Assembly (NCBI GenBank): GCA_964612455.1
Contig: CAZTCB010000014.1
Location: 1 to 31,890, forward strand
Direction: 5' to 3'
Length of the DNA stretch: 31,890 nucleotides
From: SFEB01 sp964612455
GTDB lineage: Bacteria; Bacillota; Clostridia; Christensenellales; CAG-314
In this document: positions 23,168 through 29,423 of the stretch, one piece after another
How positions within the stretch are numbered: position 1 is the first letter of the stretch
How the letters are laid out: each line of letters opens with the position of its first letter
Program-made: the position numbers and the translations under genes
Notes under the pieces: generated by a model
The model's input: the letters and a program-made list of their open reading frames with translations, nothing else
Told to the model about the DNA's origin: nothing
Database searches by the model: none

Positions 23168-23434
23168 ATGGAAAATCAAATAAAAAGGCATACTATATAT
23201 ATTGACGATAATAAAAAGGCAGTTTTAACGGGGTTAAGCAAGGTCGTGAGTATCTTTGATAGAGAGATAGAAGTTGCTACCGCGACGGAAAGGATTATGG
23301 TAAGGGGTATTGGACTCACGGCGAGTGAGCTTAATGTTGCCGAAGGCAAGTTGGTAATAGAAGGAGAACGTATATATTCTGTCGTTTATAGCGGACAAAA
23401 TAAAAAAATCAATTTGAAGGGGATGTTTAAGTGA
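23168..23434 (+). CDS. yabP: Sporulation protein YabP
   Basis: An 88-residue YabP/YqfC-family protein with the typical core 'RHTIYIDDNKKAVLTGLSKVVSIFDREIEVATATERIMVRGIGLTASELNVAEGKLVIEG' and 'VVYS' near the end. In Bacillus, yabP is a sporulation gene of the sigma-E regulon next to yabQ and divIC. GGGAGG lies before the ATG, and the stop overlaps the yabQ GTG start (GTGA). A CATATATT at 23143-23150 resembles a sigma-E -10 box but lies too close to the start codon for comfort. Confidence 0.92.
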   Translation: MENQIKRHTIYIDDNKKAVLTGLSKVVSIFDREIEVATATERIMVRGIGLTASELNVAEGKLVIEGERIYSVVYSGQNKKINLKGMFK

Positions 23435-23952
23435 TACTCGAGTCATCCGAACAGATTTATGAGTTTTTAGCTTTTGTTTTCGTCGGAGTGGTCATTGCGT
23501 TGTTTCATAGCTTTTGTTTTGCGGTGCAAGATAAAAGTATTTTTATCAATTTGGTTAAAAACGTCGTATTCGGTGGCGTCAGCGGATGTTTTTTCTTGTA
23601 TTGTTGTTTACGTTTCGTATCGTTTGATATGCGTTTTTTTCATATTTTAGGTAGCATTGCAGGATGCGTGCTTTATCGTTTTTTATTTAAAAAGACACTT
23701 GACAGCGTTGTTGTCGGGTTGTATAATAAGACAAAAGCGATAATCGGAGGCATATCGGGTAAAGATGCAATTAACAGAAAGAAAGTTGAAATTATTAACG
23801 GTTTTCGGAGTGGTAGTTTTGTTTGTGTTGCTGCTTGTGATGATTACCCTTATCACCCAAAGCGTACAGTTAAAAAACAAAGAAAAATACCTGCAAGAGC
23901 AACTTGCCGAGTTGGAAAAGATAAGAGACGACATTGGCGAAAAGACTTCTGA
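23431..23952 (+). CDS. yabQ: Spore cortex protein YabQ, with tail overlapping divIC
   Basis: A 173-residue protein. The first about 110 residues have three hydrophobic segments (about 9-28, 39-61 and 67-88), fitting YabQ, a membrane protein needed for spore cortex formation in Bacillus. Order yabP-yabQ-divIC supports the call more than sequence does. The last 62 residues, rich in Lys and Arg, are encoded entirely inside the divIC gene in another frame (23765-23952). Nothing in that tail looks conserved, so the original stop was probably near 23770 and was lost, or a base error moved it. GTG start coupled to the yabP stop. Confidence 0.75.
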   Translation: MILESSEQIYEFLAFVFVGVVIALFHSFCFAVQDKSIFINLVKNVVFGGVSGCFFLYCCLRFVSFDMRFFHILGSIAGCVLYRFLFKKTLDSVVVGLYNKTKAIIGGISGKDAINRKKVEIINGFRSGSFVCVAACDDYPYHPKRTVKKQRKIPARATCRVGKDKRRHWRKDF

Positions 23953-24052
23953 CGGAAATTATCGGATGACGATGGAGAAGATAGAAGAATATTTACGTGA
24001 GACGGAAGGTATGATTGACGTCGATGACGTTGTATGGAAACCTGCAGAATAA
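23765..24052 (+). CDS. divIC: DivIC/FtsB-family septum formation initiator
   Basis: A 95-residue bitopic protein: short cytoplasmic N-terminus, one transmembrane helix (about 10-32), then a coiled coil (about 33-60: 'VQLKNKEKYLQEQLAELEKIRDDIGE') outside the cell, and a short acidic C-terminal part. This is the DivIC/FtsB layout; the protein joins FtsL and FtsQ/DivIB in the divisome. The position after yabQ matches Bacillus divIC. GGAGG at 23746-23750 is 14 nt before the ATG, rather far, and the gene overlaps yabQ by 188 nt. Full length for a short DivIC. Confidence 0.85.
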   Translation: MQLTERKLKLLTVFGVVVLFVLLLVMITLITQSVQLKNKEKYLQEQLAELEKIRDDIGEKTSDGNYRMTMEKIEEYLRETEGMIDVDDVVWKPAE

Positions 24053-24055
24053 AAA

Positions 24056-25258
24056 ATGAGAAAGCACAACAGAGTTCTTTTTTCTAAATATACTCGTTAC
24101 GGATACGCGCAAAAATACTTAACGATTTACGGGGTTATAAGGTGGATTGCGGCAATAACCAAGTTATTTACCGCTGTCTTTACTTTTTTGATTTTTTTTG
24201 GGAAGAACCTCGATATCAAGTGGTATTACTTGTCTCTCGGAGTAATGTTTTTTGAAATTGTAGCAGATTTGATATGCTCGGTCATTTTAAAAAGATTGTC
24301 CATTAAACAAAGCTCTACGGTAAAGCGAGATAAGGAAGTTTATGAAGCCTTTGCCGATATGTACTCAAGAAGTGTATTTATCGAGCGCACGAGACTGTTT
24401 ACCGGCATATTTTTGGTCATCGTGGCGATAGTGGTAATTTATTGCACGTTTACATACCAAAGTTTTGCCGATATAGGCTCGTTTTTTGGTGTGTTTTGCG
24501 GCGTTAGCGTGTTGTTGTGCATTGTCGTCGATGAAGTATTTGTGCTTCGTCAATGGTTTTTAAATAGCGATTTTAATAGAATAAACGGCGATAAAATCAA
24601 TCTTATTTATTGGCAACTTTGCCTTGATAATCCAACTAATCTCAATAAAAATCATTGTTTTTCGTCGATTAAAACAGAGACAGAGCTCAAGAATAAGTTG
24701 CTTTATTCCCAAAGATTTGGCAAACTTGACAGGGCGAGACGAATCGGCAAATACATTTACTATTGTCCGAATTGCGGCACTGAGTCGCAACTTGTGTTTA
24801 AGGGCAACGTGGTGACATGTACGGAGTGCGGTACTCAGTGGGGAATACGTGCCGATGGTGGTTTGGTTGCATTGAATGGAAAAAGCAAGGTTAAGACGAT
24901 AGAAGATTGGTTTGAAACCCAAAAAACGGTAATGAATGACAGGGTTTCCGACAAAGAATTTGAGTATTCTTGCAACGCAAAAGGGGTTTTGTTCGTTTTT
25001 CTTGAAGGAAAAAGGTGGATTAAATTGGGTGGAGGTTCACTCTATCAATATAACGACAGTTTTGTGTTTTTGTGGGACGACAACGGCATGCGGCGTTATC
25101 TTAACGTAGAAGTCGGCGGTTTTTTACCTTTTAGTTTTACAAAAGGAATGTATTTGAGTGACGGGCTACTTTCTTATCGCTTTAAGACGCGAGATAAAGC
25201 AAAATATGTGGAAATCAACAATTCTATAGCGGCAATGATTGGTAGCGATGTGAAGTAG
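24056..25258 (+). CDS. Membrane protein with zinc ribbon, unknown function
   Basis: A 400-residue protein. Four hydrophobic segments lie in the first half (about 28-48, 56-78, 116-135 and 140-162). A zinc ribbon follows at about 238-265 ('CPNCG...CTECGTQW', two CxxC pairs). The C-terminal 120 residues are a mixed alpha/beta domain ('EFEYSCNAKGVLFVFLEGKRWIKLGGGSLYQYNDSFVFLW'). The zinc ribbon plus this tail recalls the C-terminal part seen in some clostridial PlsC-type acyltransferases, but no acyltransferase domain is present here; that likeness is from memory and tentative. It starts 3 nt after divIC without a Shine-Dalgarno, so it is probably coupled to it. A strong hairpin overlaps its stop codon. 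Confidence 0.75.
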   Translation: MRKHNRVLFSKYTRYGYAQKYLTIYGVIRWIAAITKLFTAVFTFLIFFGKNLDIKWYYLSLGVMFFEIVADLICSVILKRLSIKQSSTVKRDKEVYEAFADMYSRSVFIERTRLFTGIFLVIVAIVVIYCTFTYQSFADIGSFFGVFCGVSVLLCIVVDEVFVLRQWFLNSDFNRINGDKINLIYWQLCLDNPTNLNKNHCFSSIKTETELKNKLLYSQRFGKLDRARRIGKYIYYCPNCGTESQLVFKGNVVTCTECGTQWGIRADGGLVALNGKSKVKTIEDWFETQKTVMNDRVSDKEFEYSCNAKGVLFVFLEGKRWIKLGGGSLYQYNDSFVFLWDDNGMRRYLNVEVGGFLPFSFTKGMYLSDGLLSYRFKTRDKAKYVEINNSIAAMIGSDVK

Positions 25259-25291
25259 AGTGTACTATTTTAGGAATAGTATGCTCTACTT
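25253..25291 (+). terminator. Hairpin terminator overlapping the stop of the zinc-ribbon gene
   Basis: A 17-nt arm (25253-25269) pairs fully with 25275-25291 when two G-U pairs are allowed in RNA; loop TTAGG. A loosely T-rich tail (TTGCTTTT) follows. The stop codon TAG (25256-25258) lies in the 5' arm. Confidence 0.7.
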
Positions 25292-25325
25292 TGCTTTTAC
25301 AATAAAAAATGCGGAGAAAACCGAA

Positions 25326-26056
25326 ATGGGTAACGGAGATATCTTTACGCTAAAAAAAGGCTGGTCGATAGTCAGAACATCGTCTTTTTTGGCGGAGCAG
25401 GCGTATCTACAGAGAGCGGAATACCGGATTTTCGTTCGGTTGACGGTTTGTACGGTATGAAATATGATTATCCGCCGGAAGAAATACTGTCACATTCTTT
25501 TTTCATTAATCACCCGGACGAGTTTTTTCGGTTTTACGTAGACAAAATGATTTTTAAAAACGCAAAACCCAATTATGCGCATTATTTTTTAGCGGAACAA
25601 GAACGACTTGGCAAGTTGAGAGCCGTTATAACGCAAAATATCGACAACCTTCATCAAATGGCGGGGAGTAAAAAAGTATTAGAGTTGCATGGCTCGGTAT
25701 ATAGAAATCATTGTCAAAATTGTAATGAGTTTTTTGGTATAGATAAGATAATCGATAGTGCAGGTCGTATCCCTACGTGCGAATGCGGAGGAATAATAAA
25801 GCCCGATGTCGTCCTGTACGGAGAGAGCTTGCCGGATAAGGTGTGGTCGGATGCGATACGTGCAGTAAAAAATGCAGATGTCTTTATTGTAGGAGGTACG
25901 TCTTTGTCCGTATATCCGGCGGCGACACTCGTCAATTATTATCGCGGTGACAAACTGGTATTGATAAACAAAACGCCTACACCTTACGATGCTTATACCA
26001 ATTTGGTATTTAATATGCCGATAGGGCAACTCTTTAAATCTTTACGTGACATTTGA
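25326..26056 (+). CDS. Sir2-family NAD-dependent deacylase, split by a one-base shift
   Basis: A sirtuin whose reading frame is broken near the start. From ATG 25326 (GGAG 9 nt upstream) the frame reads MGNGDIFTLKK. The Sir2 core continues in the -1 frame from 25358 as RLVDSQNIVFFGGAGVSTES and on to the NAD-binding 'GIPDFRS', catalytic His in 'VLELHGSVY', zinc Cys pairs ('CQNC', 'CECG') and 'GGTSLSVYPA'. The joined product is 243 residues, the normal size. The junction is a run of seven A (25352-25358). Either one A was lost (mutation or sequencing error) or ribosomes/RNA polymerase slip. Without the shift only a truncated protein from a TTG at 25448, lacking the NAD-binding loop, could be made. 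Sirtuins of this class remove acyl groups from lysines. Confidence 0.85.
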
Positions 26057-26163
26057 CGGACGGTTATCTTTGTTTCGGATAGTTTAGTGCTGTTTTTTTT
26101 CAGTTGCTATTAACGTTTTTTCATATGTAGACGTATTTATGATTTTCGATAAAGTCTAGTCGC

Positions 26164-27411
26164 TTACTTTAATTTTTTAAACGGTAAAAACTCAGTGTCC
26201 TCGATTGGAGATTTGTCTGTCATTACCGATTGATGCATAGTGGTTCCTTTTTGTAGGCTTTGATAGCCGTATTTTTTCCGTATTTTGTCCAATGTAAAGT
26301 TTAATTTTTCTTTTTTTTCGTTGACCGCATCGAAAATGGATTCTTGTACGTTGTGGGCAACTTCGTTTAAATCGAAAGTGCTGACGCCAATGAGTCGAAG
26401 AGGAATGTCTGATTCGCCTTTCCACATCGTTTTTAGTAAGCTAAATGCGGTTTCGGCTATTTGACCTCCGTCGAAAGTATTTGAACACATCTGCGTTTGT
26501 TTTGAAATACAGTTTAACGTGTTATAGCGTATGGTGACCGAGACACCCTGAGCCACCAATCCTTGTTGGCGTAGCCTTATCCCGATCATGTCGCTTAAAA
26601 ACCAAATGACTTGTTTCGCGGTATCAAGGTCAATTACGTCGGTTGTGGTGGTCGTACTATGACCTATGGATTTGTTGACGAGAGAAGTAGTCGGCTCCTC
26701 AACCGAGTCCGTATCCATTCCGTTTGCCCATTTTTTCATCTTCAAACCGTTTATACCAAAAATATATTTTAATAATTTTTCGTCGGCTCGAGCAATGTCA
26801 CCAATGGTATTTATGTGATACTTCGCCAATTTTTGAATTGTTTTTTTTCCTATCATCAACATGTCCGATGCCGGTAGTTTCCATACGACATTTTTAAAGT
26901 TATCGCGCGATATTACCGTGGTCGCATCGGGTTTTTTCAAGTCGCTGCCGAGTTTTGCAAATACTTTGCAAAACGATACCCCTACGGATATTGTCAGATT
27001 TGTTTTTTGTTTTACTTCTTTGCGGAGTTTGTCGGCGATTTGTCTGCCGTTTCCAAACAGGCTGTTGCTATCCGTAACATCCAACCAGCACTCGTCCAAT
27101 CCAAAACTTTCGACCTTGTCCGTGTATTCGGTATAGATACTATGAATTTTTTTGGCATATTGGACATAATATTCGTAATGCGGTAAAACGATTACGAGGG
27201 AAGGGCATTTCTTTTTGGCGTCCGCTATCGTTTCGCCCGTACTGACGCCTGCTTGTTTTGCAAGCTGGTTTTTTGCCAATACGATACCATGTCTGTGCTC
27301 TTTATTTCCGCAGACGGCAACAAATTTGTCTTGTAGCGATGGATTTAGTGCACATTCTACCGAGGCGTAAAAATTGTTGAGATCGCAGTGAAGGATGGTT
27401 CGGTCTTTCAT
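26164..27411 (-). CDS. dinB: Y-family DNA polymerase IV
   Basis: A 415-residue translesion polymerase. The palm begins 'ILHCDLNNFYASVE' (metal Asp) and contains 'ESFGLDECWLDVT' (the catalytic Asp-Glu pair). 'TISVGVSFCKVFAKLGSDLKKPD' follows, then helix-hairpin-helix and little-finger parts ('KSIGHSTTTTTDV', 'LRLIGVSTFDL'). Full length. No Shine-Dalgarno precedes the ATG; the -10 box ends 6 nt before it, so the mRNA is probably leaderless. A perfect GAAC-N4-GTTC box between -35 and -10 indicates LexA repression, so it should be induced by DNA damage. Confidence 0.97.
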   Translation of the reverse strand: MKDRTILHCDLNNFYASVECALNPSLQDKFVAVCGNKEHRHGIVLAKNQLAKQAGVSTGETIADAKKKCPSLVIVLPHYEYYVQYAKKIHSIYTEYTDKVESFGLDECWLDVTDSNSLFGNGRQIADKLRKEVKQKTNLTISVGVSFCKVFAKLGSDLKKPDATTVISRDNFKNVVWKLPASDMLMIGKKTIQKLAKYHINTIGDIARADEKLLKYIFGINGLKMKKWANGMDTDSVEEPTTSLVNKSIGHSTTTTTDVIDLDTAKQVIWFLSDMIGIRLRQQGLVAQGVSVTIRYNTLNCISKQTQMCSNTFDGGQIAETAFSLLKTMWKGESDIPLRLIGVSTFDLNEVAHNVQESIFDAVNEKKEKLNFTLDKIRKKYGYQSLQKGTTMHQSVMTDKSPIEDTEFLPFKKLK

Positions 27412-27417
27412 ATTTTA

Positions 27418-27446
27418 ATATTAGAACAGTCGTTCGATTTTGTCAA
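27418..27446 (-). promoter_or_regulatory. dinB promoter
   Basis: On the minus strand TTGACA (27446-27441), 17 nt, TAATAT (27423-27418). Six nt separate the -10 box from the dinB ATG at 27411. Confidence 0.8.
27424..27435. promoter_or_regulatory. LexA (SOS) box of dinB
   Basis: GAAC-AGTC-GTTC matches the Gram-positive LexA/DinR core GAAC-N4-GTTC exactly, and the flanking base on one side also fits CGAAC. It fills the spacer directly next to the dinB -10 box, and lies 27 nt upstream of the divergent HD-domain gene. Confidence 0.85.
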
Positions 27447-27462
27447 GTAGCAAGAGGTAAAA

Positions 27463-28140
27463 ATGTTATTTTTTGATAGTATAAAAAGAGACAAAGAAAT
27501 AAAAATTTTGTTCGGTAAAGCAGAAGAACAGTTAGCGTCTATGGGGTATACCGAACATAGCTATCGTCATATAGATATCGTCGGCGCGAGAACGTTAAAA
27601 ATTCTTCAGGCGATAGGTGCAACCGAGCACGAACAAGAGCTCGGTAAAATAGCCGCTTATTTGCATGACATAGGAAACAGTATAGACCGCAAAGAGCACG
27701 CTCACTACGGTGCGGTGTTGGCGTATTTTTTGTTAACAAAAAAAGGTATGAGCTGTTTTGAGGCCGCACAGGTAATGCAAGCGATAGCAAATCATGATGA
27801 GGGCAGCGGAGAGGTTACTACCGATTTGTCGGCGGCGTTAGTTCTTGCCGATAAATCGGACGTGCATCGTAGTCGAGTAAGAAAACTAAAGGTTGACAAT
27901 AACGGTTTGGTGGATAAAGACGATATACATGACAGAGTTAATTACGCCGTCGTCAAGAGCGATCTCGTGGTAGATAAGGAAAATAAAAAAATCAAATTTG
28001 TATTTGAAATAGACAAAACTATCTGTTCGCCTATGGATTATTTTGAGATTTTTTTAGACAGGATGAAAATGTGTAAGGTTGCCTGTATTTTTTTGGGATA
28101 TGAATTTCAGTTGCTGATCAATAGTTACGAGTTGGTGTAG
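27463..28140 (+). CDS. HD-domain phosphohydrolase
   Basis: A 225-residue protein with an HD domain (about 30-170): His in 'EHSYRHIDIVG', the His-Asp pair in 'AAYLHDIGN', a further His in 'HAHYGAVLAYFLL' and 'AIANHDEGSG', and Asp in 'LVLADKSDVHRSRVR'. These are the metal ligands expected of an active HD phosphohydrolase, but the substrate cannot be told. The C-terminal about 50 residues carry no motif I know. AGAGG precedes the ATG. It is divergent from dinB with 51 nt between starts and shares the LexA box region, so it may also respond to DNA damage. Confidence 0.88.
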   Translation: MLFFDSIKRDKEIKILFGKAEEQLASMGYTEHSYRHIDIVGARTLKILQAIGATEHEQELGKIAAYLHDIGNSIDRKEHAHYGAVLAYFLLTKKGMSCFEAAQVMQAIANHDEGSGEVTTDLSAALVLADKSDVHRSRVRKLKVDNNGLVDKDDIHDRVNYAVVKSDLVVDKENKKIKFVFEIDKTICSPMDYFEIFLDRMKMCKVACIFLGYEFQLLINSYELV

Positions 28141-28283
28141 TAGCATGAAAACAGCGATATGTAAAGAGAAAAATAGAGAAAGCTCGTTTAAATAACAAAA
28201 TAAAATCGGGGTGTGGTGACAGAATAGAAGAAATATAAAGTAACGTTGCAATGGTAGTGAATTTTGCAATCGGCAAAAAAAAG

Positions 28284-28312
28284 TTGAAATCATCGTAGGC
28301 TCATGTTATAAT
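28284..28312 (+). promoter_or_regulatory. Promoter of the two-domain hydrolase gene
   Basis: TTGAAA (28284-28289), 17 nt, TATAAT (28307-28312), with TG one base before the -10 box (extended -10). Leader about 60 nt. The rest of 28141-28283 shows no feature that I recognise. Confidence 0.8.
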
Positions 28313-28380
28313 ATAGACGTCAATTAAAACCAATGATGACGGTATGCAAGAACGTTGCGTTAACTTGGGAGAATTCGATA

Positions 28381-29199
28381 ATGGATAGTAAATATGAGAG
28401 CTTGTGGAAATACGTTGCGAGTAAACATGCAGATTTCTTGTCATTAACATTTGACGAAATAGCTTGTATTGCTGGAGTTGGGGTAGATCACTCGTTTTTG
28501 AAATATAAAAAAGAGCTTGAAGTTTATGGTTATCGCGTCGGTAAAATATCTTTGAAAAACAAGACGATAACTTTTTTGAGTACAGAACAAAAAGGCACTC
28601 TTGTCTGTTATGTTCACGGCAAGGGTAGCAGTGCGAGCGAGGCAAAGTTTTACGTAGATTTGTTTAAAAATTGTGACGTTGTAGGTTTTGATTATAAATC
28701 AGATACGCCTTGGGAGGCAGTTGAAGAGTTTCCGATTATTTTTGGTAAACTTGCGGCAGGTTACGATCGAGTCTATCTCATTGCAAACAGCATCGGTGCG
28801 TATTTTGCCATGTGCTCATTGCCGCAAGAAAAACTAAAAACGGCGTATTTTATCTCTCCCGTGGTAGACATGAAAGAGCTTATCGGCGGAATGATGGATA
28901 TGGCGCATGTGTCTGAGTCGGATTTGCGCGAAAGAAAAACAATCGAGATACCTAACGGAGAGACGCTTAGTTGGGAGTATTTTTGTTACGTTAGCGAACA
29001 TAAGCCCTGCTGGACCGTGCCTACTTATATTTTACGCGGTGAATACGATAATTTGGTCAAAATGGATACGATTAATACTTTTGCGCGCGAGCATGGTGCG
29101 AAAGTGACCGTTATGCCCGACGGCGAGCACTGGTTTCACACGCAAAATCAAATGACATTTTTAAAACAATGGTTGTTAAATAGTCAGGTTAAAGATTAA
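28381..29199 (+). CDS. Alpha/beta hydrolase with N-terminal DUF7662-like domain
   Basis: A 272-residue two-domain protein. Residues about 1-65 ('YESLWKYVASKHADFLSLTFDEIACIAGVGVDHSFLKYKKELEVYGYRVGKISLKNKTITF') resemble the small DUF7662-type domain ('L.F.EIE.ILG' then 'G(W/Y)RV..V.L....V.F'), a recalled and tentative match. Residues about 75-270 are an alpha/beta hydrolase: 'VCYVHGKGSS', nucleophile elbow 'ANSIGAYFA', Asp in 'LRGEYDNLV' and His in 'PDGEHWFHT'. The substrate is unknown. GGGAG lies before ATG 28381; an in-frame ATG at 28333 lacks such a site and would add an atypical tail. Confidence 0.82.
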   Translation: MDSKYESLWKYVASKHADFLSLTFDEIACIAGVGVDHSFLKYKKELEVYGYRVGKISLKNKTITFLSTEQKGTLVCYVHGKGSSASEAKFYVDLFKNCDVVGFDYKSDTPWEAVEEFPIIFGKLAAGYDRVYLIANSIGAYFAMCSLPQEKLKTAYFISPVVDMKELIGGMMDMAHVSESDLRERKTIEIPNGETLSWEYFCYVSEHKPCWTVPTYILRGEYDNLVKMDTINTFAREHGAKVTVMPDGEHWFHTQNQMTFLKQWLLNSQVKD

Positions 29200-29366
29200 T
29201 GTGCACAAAAGGTTGACTGATTAACAGAGTTTTTTTTAAACGAAATATGCTATCTTGTTTAATATAAATTGACTTTAGTACAAGGAAGAATAGATTTTTT
29301 ATTGGCTAAAGAATTTGATTTTCTATAAAGTTTTTATAAAAAAGCCATTAAAAACCTTTTTAAAAA

Positions 29367-29395
29367 TTGACGATAAATTCTTTTTGTGGTATCAT
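29367..29395 (+). promoter_or_regulatory. tex promoter (extended -10)
   Basis: TTGACG (29367-29372), 17 nt, TATCAT (29390-29395), TG one base upstream of the -10 box. AGAGGT stands before the tex ATG. The preceding 29200-29360 is very A/T-rich with no clear gene or terminator. Confidence 0.8.
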
Positions 29396-29423
29396 TGACG
29401 CAGTGTTGTAAAGAGGTACTTTT

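Noticed and set aside
25260..25460. Separate 66-codon gene before sir2
   Set aside because: Its usable part is simply the true sir2 start (ATG 25326 with SD); the earlier codons lie in the upstream hairpin and the later ones are the out-of-frame reading of the Sir2 core.
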